NCBI GenBank assembly: GCA_019510185.1
Contig: JAEKKV010000010.1
Span: forward strand, 248,001-312,000
DNA from: Verrucomicrobiota bacterium
GTDB lineage: Bacteria > Verrucomicrobiota > Verrucomicrobiia > Opitutales > Opitutaceae
Direction of reading: 5' to 3'
Length of the DNA stretch: 64,000 nucleotides
Made by a program: the position numbers and the translations under genes. Position 1 is the stretch's first letter; each line of letters opens with the position of its first letter. Below the pieces are notes generated by a model that saw only the letters and a program-made list of their open reading frames with translations, did no database searches and was not told where the DNA came from. Positions 19,101-26,848 of this stretch are shown here, piece after piece.

Positions 19101-22100
19101 GTCGCGACGGACACCAACGGAGGCACACTCACCTATGCGAAAGTCAGCGGACCGTCCTGGCTGACGGTGGCTTCGAACGGTGCGCTGTCGGGCGCTCCCG
19201 CCAATGCCGACGTGGGAAAAAACGCTTTTGTCGTGCGTGTGACCGATGCCGCCGGCGCCTCCGACGACGCGAACCTTTATATCACCGTCAACAACGTCAA
19301 CGACGCGCCCGTCTGGAGCAGCACCTCGTTGACCGGGCTTGTCGTCACCCGCGACCAACCCTACGCGGCGTTCACCCTAACCGGCCTGGCTACCGACCCG
19401 GACACCTCCTATGGCGATACGGTCGCCTATAGCAAAATCGGCGGCCCGGCGTGGTTGGTCGTCGCCAGCAACGGCGCGCTTTCCGGCACACCGGGCGTGA
19501 GCGACGTGGGCACGAATAGCTTCACCGTGCGCGTCACCGACAGCGCCGGCGCGTTCGTTGACGCCACGCTTGCGATCACCGTGCTCCCTTTCACCCTCCG
19601 CTCGCAGTATCTTTTCGAAGGCAACACGACTGACTCCAGCGGCAATTTCAACGGCACCGCGGTCGGCTCGCCGGCGTATGGCGCCGGCCGCAGCGGGCAG
19701 GCCATCGTGTTCGATGGATCCGCCAATTACGTCACGCTGCCCGCGGACGTGGCGAGCTACCACGATATCACCGTCGCCGGATTTGTGTATTGGAATGGCG
19801 GCAGTGCCTGGCAGCGCATCTTCGATTTCGGCAACGACACCACCCAGTATCTTTCCCTCACGCCAAGCACCGGCAGCAACATGCGCTTCGAAATCGCCAA
19901 TGGCGGCGTCTACCAGCAAATCTACGCCCCCGTGCTGGCGACCGGCCGCTGGGTCCACGTCGCCGTCACGCTCAGCGGCGACACCGGCACGCTTTACGTG
20001 GACGGTGTCGCTGTCGGGACAAACACCGGCATGACGATCAATCCGGACGATTTCCGGCCGTCCGTGAATTATCTCGGTGATTCGCAGTACAGCGCCGATC
20101 CGCTTCTCAACGGCAAGCTCGACGATTTCCGCATCTACAATTACGCGCTCACCGCGTCCCAGGTTTTCGACATCGCGAATCCGATTCCCGAGATTCCCTC
20201 CGGCGTGACCGCGACAGGCCTGCAGGCCAAAATTGCGCTCTCGTGGAATGTCTCCCAGGCCGCGCAGAGTTACACGGTAAAGCGCGGAGTCGCCAGCGGC
20301 GGGCAGTACACCGCCGTCGCCAGCGGCATTACCACCACCAGCTACACTGACACCGGCCTGACCAACGGCGTGACCTATTATTACGTGATAAACGCGACGA
20401 ACGCGAAGGGCACGACTGCCGATTCCGCCGAGATCGCCGGCACGCCCTCGGATCTGCTCCTGAGCCTGCAATTCGACGAGACGAGCGGCGCGACAGCCGC
20501 CGACTCGAGCGGCAACGGTTACAACGCCACGCTGGTCAACAGCCCCGTGTTTGCCTCGGGAAAGCTCAACAATGCGATCAATTTCGCGAGCGCTTCGTCG
20601 CAATACGCGACCCTGCCGAACGGCGTCGTCAGCGCGGTGAACGATTTCACGATCTCGACCTGGGTGAATCCAGCGACTTTTGCCACGTGGGCGCGGGTCT
20701 TAGATTTTGGCACCGGCACGACGAGCTACATGTTCCTCAGCACCCAATACACGAGCACCTCGCCGAACGGTGCCAAGCCGCGCTTTGCCATTCGCACTGT
20801 CTCTGCCGGTGAACAGGGAATTAATAGCACCATTGCCCTCACGGCGGGAGGTTGGAGCCACCTCGCCGTGACTCTCTCTGGCAACACCGCCACGATGTAT
20901 GTGAACGGCGCTGTCGCCGGAACCAATACCGGCTTCACCCTGCGCCCCTCCTCCATGGGGAGTACGCCTCTGAATTATCTCGGCCGATCGCAGTGGAGCG
21001 CCGACCCGTATTTCAACGGCGGGATCGACGATTTCCGCATTTACAGCCGCGCCCTCACCGCCGGTGAGATCAACTCGTTGGTCACCCCTTTGCCGGCACC
21101 CTCCAACTTGGCCGTAACCACGGCCACCGGCCAGATCTCCCTCTCGTGGACCTCCGTTGCCAACGCCACCCGCTACATCGTTCAACGCGCCTCTGTCAGC
21201 GGCGGGCCCTATGCCACTGTCGCCAGCGGTGTCACCACCACCGGCTATGTCGACGCCGGACTCGCCAGCGGTTACACCTACTACTACGTCGTGACTGCGG
21301 CCAACGCTGTCACCCAAGGCTCCCCCTCGGCCGAACTCTCCGTGCTGCTGGCCCCGCCTCCCCCCGCCGGCCTGACAGCCGTCGCGGGCAACGGGCAAGT
21401 TGCGCTGACTTGGGCCGCAGCAACCGGAGCCACGAGCTATAACGTCAAGCGTACGACGAGCAGCGGCGGCAGCTACACGGTCATCACCTCGGGTGCGGTC
21501 ACGAGCTACACGGACACCGGTCCCACCAACGGCACGACCTATTATTATGTGGTTTCAGCGACAAACTCCGCCGGTGAAAGCGCCAACTCCAGCGAGGCGA
21601 GTGCAACTCCGTTGAGTGTCTATCAGCAATGGAAGCTGGCCAACGGGCTTTCGCTGGCCACCGCCGATACGGCCACGCCGGATAACGACGGAGTGCCGGT
21701 CTTGCTCAAGTATGCCACAGGCCTGACGCCCGGAACACCCAGCGCGACCGGCCCGGCCACTCTTACCAGCGCCAACAACACGCTCGTGCTTCAATTCAAC
21801 CGCCTCAGTCCGGCCCCGGTGGACTACACGGTCGAAGCCTCCCCCGATCTCTCGACTTGGACGGCCATCGCCAGTCTGGCCGCCGGCGCGGATGCATGGA
21901 CGGGAAGCGCCGTCGTTTCCGAGACGACCGGCAGTCCACGTGCGGTGACGGTTACGGACACTGTCACCATGGCCGTCAATCCCCGGCGTTTCCTTCGCCT
22001 GCGCGCTGGCACCGGCGTGCGTGGCACGATCCCGCAAGGCTACGTCACGCTCACGATGGCGGGCGCGGCGACTTCGGCGCTCTCCGTCCCGCTGGATGAT

Positions 22101-22922
22101 CCGCCGGTATCCCGCGGGGCAGTGCAGGGGGTGACCGCCAGCACCCTCACGGTGGGCTCCGCGGGAAGCTGGGCCACCGCCGCAGCGCCCTACGGACTGC
22201 GCCTGCTGTCCGGCAATGCCGCCGGCGCGACGTTTGCGATCACTGCGGTCAACGGCAATGCGCTCACTCTGGCCGTGCCTGCGGGCGTTGATCTCACTCA
22301 ACTCGTCACGGCGGGCGATCTTTATGCGGTCTTCCCTCTGGACACGCTAGGCACGCTTTTCGGCACGGCCAGCGTGCCGTTTCAGACCGGAGCCACCGCG
22401 TCGTCCGCCGACACACTCCAATGGTGGAACGGCAGTGCGTGGCTGGTTTTCTACCACAATGGTATCAACTGGAAGCAGGTCGGCACGCCGCTAAATCAAA
22501 ACAACACCCTTTTGGCGCCCGATTCGGGATTTTTGGGAGCTCGCCGGGCGGCCTCCGCACTTACCCTCACCATCGTCGGGCGTATCCATGAAGTCGCTCC
22601 CCGCCAGTTCACCACCCCCGGCGGGAGTGTTTTTTTGGCGGGACCGCATCCTGTAGCAAGCAGCTTGTCGGCCACCGGCCTGCGCGCCGCGACCGGTTGG
22701 CTGACGGCCACGACGGCGACGTCCGCCGACACGCTCCAATTGTGGAGCGGCAGTGCCTGGCTGGTTTTCTACCACAACGGCACCAATTGGAAACAGGTGG
22801 GCTCTCCCCTCAATCAGGATGCCTACAGTTTGGTTTCCGGTCAGCCACTGTTCATTTTCAGGAAAAGCACTCCTGCCGCCAATCAAGCCTTTGTCATCCA
22901 GCCATTGCCTTACACTCCATGA
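16179..22922 (+). CDS. giant alginate-lyase-family protein, TIGR02597-like tail
   Basis: A 2247-residue paralogue of the preceding gene. Approximate order: signal peptide 1-50; N-terminal domain 55-277, closely similar to its neighbour's (NNGAANDASTYVASNRP); lyase toroid 278-650 with ESGRDQAH (His517); FN3 652-738; LamG 740-941; two cadherin-like/putative-Ig domains 944-1045 and 1046-1141; LamG 1142-1338; FN3 1340-1425; LamG 1426-1641; two FN3 1642-1813; tail 1814-2247. The tail holds the RLSPAPVDYTVEAS module, also at the end of the protein at 58212, and two copies of SADTLQWWNGSAWLVFYHN-type repeats as in TIGR02597 proteins. The upstream Met at 16179 is used; Met38 (16290) is an alternative. 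Its stop overlaps the next gene's ATG, implying translational coupling. Confidence 0.82.
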   Translation: MVFCVARNGSTESPPELTGGDLRLHRRLRPFHLFASGMVCIWAAALADAHSISFSSTITYSSSQPATTGASIANWTGAAFDAANIGGSGVNADGGANNGAANDASTYVASNRPVQGQMFTTGSNANGYDLTGVTMRMAGYTSNTVTGSNLSGWNLNFTNGPLIVSMGKISGTTQSVISMQCFNTGGTGNPGSGSSANGSGTYLTFTLPFPVHLDPGTTYGFDFSVGNGNSNYFEWLGTSTAGVYSGGTAYTRSGNTITALTGQRVFMVNMTASAAAYAPFTHPGALHTQADFDRMKAKVAANEEPWISDYNILINSPWAQTGWPAYDVDYIVRGSSGNNYTRSQQDAQAIYELALRWKLTGNTSYADHAVAIANVWSGLLGVTGDTNQSLAAGICGYLFATGGEILSTYSGWAAVDKQAYKDMMVRVFYPSNFDFLWRHHDTFWRTGGNTHYRLNWDADNIASMAAIGILCDNKAIYQQALDFFKNGPGNGRVDRAAWYIHPDGTAQTEESGRDQAHNLGGWYSLALLCQMAWNQGDDLFGYDNNRVLRAFEYNAKYNLGNNVNWVFHRNSDLAYTETLSGAERGLGQYHSYELVYNHYANVMGVAAPYSKLAMNAVRPEPRPDPNIHPSQVDWLGLGSLTFARNDTTTGAAPSGLVAQWSKNQVVLTWWGTATATSYQIQRATSISGTYTTLGTAVEPGLNFTDTNVANGTSYYYKVVAVTPGGNLASNPLLVNQALVTRFTFEGNANDVVGTRNATAKGGTSAPGYTTGFGGGQAVSLNGSDQYVQLPVGSGNYRDITIGAWVYWNGGSAWQRVFDFGSEIEKYMMLTVKDGSGKLSFQMTTSRGTDGTLIITGPTMPTATWTHVTVTLNGDTATLYVNGLPVASAVGTMVTPLLAQPFCYLGKSMWTSDPNFSGRIDDFRIYNYTLTGKEVYALWGQGGANTAPAFTVNPINLPAATQDINYSTSSQTLASVATDTNGGTLTYAKVSGPSWLTVASNGALSGAPANADVGKNAFVVRVTDAAGASDDANLYITVNNVNDAPVWSSTSLTGLVVTRDQPYAAFTLTGLATDPDTSYGDTVAYSKIGGPAWLVVASNGALSGTPGVSDVGTNSFTVRVTDSAGAFVDATLAITVLPFTLRSQYLFEGNTTDSSGNFNGTAVGSPAYGAGRSGQAIVFDGSANYVTLPADVASYHDITVAGFVYWNGGSAWQRIFDFGNDTTQYLSLTPSTGSNMRFEIANGGVYQQIYAPVLATGRWVHVAVTLSGDTGTLYVDGVAVGTNTGMTINPDDFRPSVNYLGDSQYSADPLLNGKLDDFRIYNYALTASQVFDIANPIPEIPSGVTATGLQAKIALSWNVSQAAQSYTVKRGVASGGQYTAVASGITTTSYTDTGLTNGVTYYYVINATNAKGTTADSAEIAGTPSDLLLSLQFDETSGATAADSSGNGYNATLVNSPVFASGKLNNAINFASASSQYATLPNGVVSAVNDFTISTWVNPATFATWARVLDFGTGTTSYMFLSTQYTSTSPNGAKPRFAIRTVSAGEQGINSTIALTAGGWSHLAVTLSGNTATMYVNGAVAGTNTGFTLRPSSMGSTPLNYLGRSQWSADPYFNGGIDDFRIYSRALTAGEINSLVTPLPAPSNLAVTTATGQISLSWTSVANATRYIVQRASVSGGPYATVASGVTTTGYVDAGLASGYTYYYVVTAANAVTQGSPSAELSVLLAPPPPAGLTAVAGNGQVALTWAAATGATSYNVKRTTSSGGSYTVITSGAVTSYTDTGPTNGTTYYYVVSATNSAGESANSSEASATPLSVYQQWKLANGLSLATADTATPDNDGVPVLLKYATGLTPGTPSATGPATLTSANNTLVLQFNRLSPAPVDYTVEASPDLSTWTAIASLAAGADAWTGSAVVSETTGSPRAVTVTDTVTMAVNPRRFLRLRAGTGVRGTIPQGYVTLTMAGAATSALSVPLDDPPVSRGAVQGVTASTLTVGSAGSWATAAAPYGLRLLSGNAAGATFAITAVNGNALTLAVPAGVDLTQLVTAGDLYAVFPLDTLGTLFGTASVPFQTGATASSADTLQWWNGSAWLVFYHNGINWKQVGTPLNQNNTLLAPDSGFLGARRAASALTLTIVGRIHEVAPRQFTTPGGSVFLAGPHPVASSLSATGLRAATGWLTATTATSADTLQLWSGSAWLVFYHNGTNWKQVGSPLNQDAYSLVSGQPLFIFRKSTPAANQAFVIQPLPYTP

Positions 22923-23527
22923 GAAAATTATTCGTTTTTGCGTTGATCATCACGGGCGCGTTTCTTGGCCCTCACCTGCGCGCGCAGGCCACCGTGAGTC
23001 TGAATTTCGACGCCAATGGAGTCACCTTGGATAACTCGGACCAAACAACGGCGCTGGCCGATGGGAATGTGGTCCAGTTTGGGTATTACACGGGGGCCAC
23101 CGCCGGAAATCTCTTTGCCGGCAGCTGGGTCGCCCTGACCGGCGACGGCAGCGCCAACCCGTCCATCAACACCGTGATCAATGGCGTTTCCAGTTTCGGG
23201 TCCTCGTTTGCGGGGCAGTTTTACTACTCGGCGATTTCGTTGACCGCCAGTGTGACCACCGGGCAGATCATGGCCGTGCGCTTTTATAACAGCACCACGG
23301 TGGTCGGTTCGACGTTCTACGGCGCGGTTTCAAGCAATGAAGCCAGCATGATTTGGCCGGGGGTGAGCAACACACTGACCTTCCAGATCGGCGACACTGG
23401 CACCACTTGGCTCAACAACAACGTCGCTTTCACCGGCACGGCCATCCCTGAACCCGCCGCTTGCGCCGTGCTTCTCGGCGCGCTGACTTTGGCCGGCGTG
23501 GCCTGGCGGCGTCGTGGCGCCATCTGA
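22919..23527 (+). CDS. small PEP-CTERM protein
   Basis: A 202-residue exported protein: signal peptide 1-23 (FALIITGAFLGPHLRAQA), a beta-rich body of about 150 residues with no recognised domain, then a C-terminal tag IPEPAACAVLLGAL followed by WRRRGAI. Its ATG shares the ATGA junction with the stop of the giant lyase, so the two are translationally coupled. That hints that this tagged protein works with the untagged giant, for instance as a surface anchor; this is inference. The body resembles other short verrucomicrobial PEP-CTERM proteins only in general style. Confidence 0.8.
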   Translation: MRKLFVFALIITGAFLGPHLRAQATVSLNFDANGVTLDNSDQTTALADGNVVQFGYYTGATAGNLFAGSWVALTGDGSANPSINTVINGVSSFGSSFAGQFYYSAISLTASVTTGQIMAVRFYNSTTVVGSTFYGAVSSNEASMIWPGVSNTLTFQIGDTGTTWLNNNVAFTGTAIPEPAACAVLLGALTLAGVAWRRRGAI

Positions 23528-23554
23528 GCGGACGGATGAAGCCGGTTGGAACTG

Positions 23555-23598
23555 CCCTGCATCGCTGACTTGCGCTTAGGTGCATCAGCGATGCAGGG
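23555..23598 (+). promoter_or_regulatory. strong 14-bp stem-loop between two genes
   Basis: CCCTGCATCGCTGA (23555-23568) is perfectly complementary to TCAGCGATGCAGGG (23585-23598) across a 16-nt loop. It starts 28 nt after the PEP-CTERM stop and ends 9 nt before the GTG start at 23608. With no T-run it is either a Rho-assisted or mRNA-stabilising 3' structure of the upstream gene, or a leader hairpin affecting initiation of the downstream gene. Confidence 0.6.
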
Positions 23599-23607
23599 TT
23601 CAGCACT

Positions 23608-24282
23608 GTGAAATCTTCCGACTTCTTCAGCCTTCCGCCGTCGCTCGCCCGGTTTGCGGCCCATTTTGACGCTGGCGTTGCTCCTTGGGAATGGCTGCGG
23701 CAAATCGGACCGGCGCTTCAGGCACTGCCGGCGCTGACCCGCACCGTGCCGCCGGGTGTACATGTTGAAGGATCAGTCTGGATTGATCCGAGCGTGAAGC
23801 TGCCCGCCTACGCCACCATCATCGGTCCGGCTTGGATCGGTGCGAAAACGGAAATCCGTCCGGGCGCATTCATTCGCGGCAACGTGATCGTGGGCGAGGG
23901 CTGTGTGCTCGGCAACGCGTGCGAGTTTAAAAACTGTCTCCTCATGGACGGTGTTCAGGTGCCGCATTTCAGCTATGTGGGGGATTCCATTTTTGGAAAC
24001 GGCGCGCATCTGGGGGCCGGAGTGATTTGTTCCAATCTGCGCCTCGACCAGAAACCCGTTACGGTGCGTGTGGATGGCCAGGTGCACGACACCGGCCTGC
24101 GCAAATTCGGGGCGATTTTGGGCGACCAGGCCGAGATCGGTTGCAACGCGGTGCTCAATCCGGGTTCGGTTCTGGGCAAACGCGCGCTGGTCATGCCTAC
24201 GGTGGCTTTCTCCGGCTACCTGCCGGCCAACACCATCGCTCGCATCCGCGGCACGGTCATACAATCGCCCCGGCACGATTGA
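23608..24282 (+). CDS. left-handed beta-helix (hexapeptide repeat) protein
   Basis: A 224-residue cytosolic protein with a hexapeptide-repeat left-handed beta-helix from about residue 50 to 215 (VHVEGSVWIDPSVKLP, IIGPAWIGAKTEIRPGAFI, VLNPGSVLGKRALV). This fold is found in sugar-nucleotide acyltransferases and in GlmU C-terminal domains. The N-terminal 45 residues are helical and carry no nucleotidyltransferase motif, so it looks like a stand-alone acetyltransferase-like or scaffold protein. Start is GTG at 23608, the only good candidate before the helical N-terminus. Substrate is unknown. Confidence 0.78.
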   Translation: MKSSDFFSLPPSLARFAAHFDAGVAPWEWLRQIGPALQALPALTRTVPPGVHVEGSVWIDPSVKLPAYATIIGPAWIGAKTEIRPGAFIRGNVIVGEGCVLGNACEFKNCLLMDGVQVPHFSYVGDSIFGNGAHLGAGVICSNLRLDQKPVTVRVDGQVHDTGLRKFGAILGDQAEIGCNAVLNPGSVLGKRALVMPTVAFSGYLPANTIARIRGTVIQSPRHD

Positions 24283-24318
24283 CGGATGGGTGGTTGGGGT
24301 TGTTAGTTTGCAACAGCC

Positions 24319-25119
24319 ATGCCCGCCGTCGCCGCCCCTTCTCGCACCACCTCTCTGCGAGCGTTGATTGTTGAAGACAACCCGCTCGATGCCGAGTTGA
24401 TTGCCGCGATCCTGAGGCATGCCGGCTGGCCGGTCACGGCGGTGCGGGTAGATACCCGCGAGGCGTTTTTAAAGGAGCTCAAGGAAAAGCCGGACGTAAT
24501 CTTGTGCGATTACAAGATGCCGGCTTTTAGCGCCGCCGACGTGATCGATCTGGTCAAGGAGCAGGGCCTCGACACCCCGGTTATCATCATTTCCGGATCC
24601 ATCGGCGAAGAGACGGCGGTGGAAATGATCAAACGTGGCGCCGACGATTATTTGCTCAAAGATCGGCTGGGACGTCTCAGCGCGGCCATCGAGCACGCGT
24701 TGGAGCAACAGACCCTGCGAGCCTCCGCCCGACGGTCGGAGGAGGAACTGCGCCAATCCGAGTTTAAATACCGCTGTCTTTTCGATCACCTGCTCGACGC
24801 CGCTTATCTGTGTGACGCCGGCACCCTCCGGATCATCGATACCAATCTTCAAGGCGAGCGGCTGCTCGGTCTGGATCGGGCGGCGATCCTCGGTTTGCGG
24901 CTCGGCCAGTTTCTTCCGCTCCCTGTGATCGACCGGTTGCGCGCGCTCAATCCGGATCAGGAGGACCCGGCCGTGCGTCTCGCTTCCGAAACGCACGACG
25001 CCAAGGGCCGTCACATCCCCGTGCAGATCAACGCGACGGTCCTCACCATCCACCATCATCCCCTGATGCTGGTCTTGTTGCGCAATCTCGGAAGCCAGCC
25101 TGTCGCCGATGGAATTTGA
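24319..25119 (+). CDS. response regulator, REC domain plus PAS domain
   Basis: A 266-residue signalling protein. The REC domain (about residues 13-125) keeps the acidic pair Glu19-Asp20, phospho-acceptor Asp64 in LCDYKMP, and Lys114 in DDYLLKD. A short helical linker (QQTLRASARRSEEELRQSE) leads into a PAS domain (about 140-258). It ends there: no DNA-binding, kinase, GGDEF or phosphatase domain follows. It may act as a phosphorylation-controlled sensory adaptor, or a partner lies elsewhere in the genome. No histidine kinase is adjacent. Confidence 0.85.
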   Translation: MPAVAAPSRTTSLRALIVEDNPLDAELIAAILRHAGWPVTAVRVDTREAFLKELKEKPDVILCDYKMPAFSAADVIDLVKEQGLDTPVIIISGSIGEETAVEMIKRGADDYLLKDRLGRLSAAIEHALEQQTLRASARRSEEELRQSEFKYRCLFDHLLDAAYLCDAGTLRIIDTNLQGERLLGLDRAAILGLRLGQFLPLPVIDRLRALNPDQEDPAVRLASETHDAKGRHIPVQINATVLTIHHHPLMLVLLRNLGSQPVADGI

Positions 25120-25128
25120 GGCGCGGGA

Positions 25129-25193
25129 AAATCGTTCTCGTTCTCCGGGGCGTTCTCGTTCTTTTTCCTGAGTTTCGAGAACGAGAACGATTT
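25129..25193. repeat. 17-bp inverted repeat abutting the trpS start
   Basis: AAATCGTTCTCGTTCTC (25129-25145) is the exact reverse complement of GAGAACGAGAACGATTT (25177-25193). A third partial copy, CGTTCTCGTTCT, sits between them at 25151-25162. The right arm ends two bases before the trpS ATG at 25196, so folding of the leader would occlude the initiation region. It could be a short intergenic repeat or a translational control hairpin; there is no T-box or tryptophan leader peptide pattern. Confidence 0.7.
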
Positions 25194-25195
25194 CC

Positions 25196-26161
25196 ATGCG
25201 CATCCTCACCGGTATCCAGCCCTCGGGCCAGCTTCACATCGGCAACTACTTCGGCGCGATCAAACCCGCCGTCGAACTCCAGACCCGCGGCGACTGCACG
25301 TATTTCATCGCCGATTATCATTCGATGACCTCGCTCACCGACGCCGCCGCGCGCCGGCAGAACACCTTGGATGTCGCCCTCGACTGGCTCGCCTGCGGAC
25401 TCGATCCGCGGAAAAACGTTCTCTTCCGTCAGAGCGACGTGCCCGAAGTCTGCGAGCTCATGTGGATCTTGGGCACTCTCACGCCGATGGGCCTTCTCGA
25501 GCGCGCCCACAGTTACAAGGACAAGACCGCCAAGGGCCTTTCGCCCAACTTCGGGCTCTTTGCCTACCCGGTGCTCATGGCCGCGGACATCCTGCTCTAC
25601 GACACCAACCTCGTCCCGGTGGGCCGCGACCAGAAGCAGCATGTCGAAATGACGCGGGACATCGCGATCAAGTTCAACCACACCTATGGCGAGACGTTCG
25701 TCGTGCCCGAGCCGGAGATCCGTGACGAGACCGCCGTCGTTCCCGGTCTCGACGGCCAGAAGATGAGCAAGAGCTACGGCAACACGCTCCCGATTTTCGG
25801 CGAGGAGAAGGCCGTGCGAAAATTGATCATGTCGATCGTCATGGACAGCCGCACGCCGCAGGAACCCAAACCCGACGCCGATAAAAACCTCGCCATCCAG
25901 CTTCTCCGGCTCGTCGCCCCCGTCGAGGTGGCCGCCGATTACGAAAACCGCCTGCGCGCCGGCGGCCTGGGCTATGGCGATCTAAAGAAGGCGCTCTTCG
26001 AATATTACTGGACGTTCTTTGCTCCGTACCGGGCGAAACGCGCCGAACTGGCGGCCAATCTCGATTACGTGCACGACGTTCTGCGCGACGGCGCCGCCCG
26101 GGCCCGGACGACCTCGGCCGATGTCCTCGACCGCGCTCGCAAGGCTTGCGGCCTGAGCTAG
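25196..26161 (+). CDS. trpS: tryptophanyl-tRNA synthetase
   Basis: Charges tRNA-Trp with tryptophan using ATP. A 321-residue class I synthetase with the HIGH-type signature HIGNYFGAI at about residues 14-22 after TGIQPSGQL, and KMSKS in GLDGQKMSKSYGN (about 190). Also present is the family segment LLYDTNLVPVGRDQKQH. Length is normal for bacterial TrpRS. The ATG at 25196 directly precedes the first beta-strand RILTGIQPSG. The leader holds an inverted repeat (25129-25193). It converges with the acyltransferase gene on the other strand, with 17 nt between stops. Confidence 0.96.
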   Translation: MRILTGIQPSGQLHIGNYFGAIKPAVELQTRGDCTYFIADYHSMTSLTDAAARRQNTLDVALDWLACGLDPRKNVLFRQSDVPEVCELMWILGTLTPMGLLERAHSYKDKTAKGLSPNFGLFAYPVLMAADILLYDTNLVPVGRDQKQHVEMTRDIAIKFNHTYGETFVVPEPEIRDETAVVPGLDGQKMSKSYGNTLPIFGEEKAVRKLIMSIVMDSRTPQEPKPDADKNLAIQLLRLVAPVEVAADYENRLRAGGLGYGDLKKALFEYYWTFFAPYRAKRAELAANLDYVHDVLRDGAARARTTSADVLDRARKACGLS

Positions 26162-26178
26162 CACGAAGCGATTTAAAC

Positions 26179-26838
26179 CTACACCACGGTCACCGGGTGT
26201 TCGCGGAGTGAGGCGATCGCCTTCATGATGACCTCGGAGGCACGCAGGTAACGCTCCTTGCCGGTCTTGGGGTCATCGTAATCCCGCGGGTGCACGAGCG
26301 GTCCGAAGGTGATCGAAACCGGCGTGCCGACGCGGAGCTTGCCGCCGCGGCCGAAGGCGACGTGCGAGTTGAAAATGCGCACGGGAAGCACGGGCACCTG
26401 CGTCTTGCACGCGATCAGGCCCACGCCGGCCTTGGGCGGTTGCAGCTGTCCGTCGGGCGAGCGCGTGCCCTCGGGGAAGAGGATGAGGGCTTTGCCGCTT
26501 TGCAGGGTTTGCAGGACGCGCTTGATCGCGGAAATATCCGAACCGCCATCGCGGTCCACGGGGATGCAACCTACGCTGTCCAGCCACCAGCTCGCCAGAC
26601 CGGGTTTCCACAGGGTCTTGCGGGCAAAAAACGCGATCTGACGCGGCACCTGGCTTCCGATGAACGGAGGGTCGAGGTGACTGGCATGGTTGGCCGCGAT
26701 CAGAAACGGACCGCTCTTGGGAATGTGCTCAAGCCCGGCAATCTCGCCGCGAAAGGCCATGTCGTAAAAGGCGATGATCGCATAATGGCAGAGCCCGTAG
26801 AGGACCTCCATCGTGGCGTGCGTGTAGCGACGGTTCAT
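26179..26838 (-). CDS. 1-acyl-sn-glycerol-3-phosphate acyltransferase (PlsC-like)
   Basis: A 219-residue membrane-associated acyltransferase, probably converting lysophosphatidate to phosphatidate in phospholipid synthesis. It shows the catalytic NHASHLDPPFIG (H-x4-D) at about residue 50 and the PEGTRSPDG substrate-binding block near 122. It is the last gene of a minus-strand operon tyrA-aroA-cmk-plsC, starting 10 nt after the cmk stop. Acyl donor specificity cannot be read. Confidence 0.9.
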   Translation of the reverse strand: MNRRYTHATMEVLYGLCHYAIIAFYDMAFRGEIAGLEHIPKSGPFLIAANHASHLDPPFIGSQVPRQIAFFARKTLWKPGLASWWLDSVGCIPVDRDGGSDISAIKRVLQTLQSGKALILFPEGTRSPDGQLQPPKAGVGLIACKTQVPVLPVRIFNSHVAFGRGGKLRVGTPVSITFGPLVHPRDYDDPKTGKERYLRASEVIMKAIASLREHPVTVV

Positions 26839-26848
26839 GCGGGGCCGG

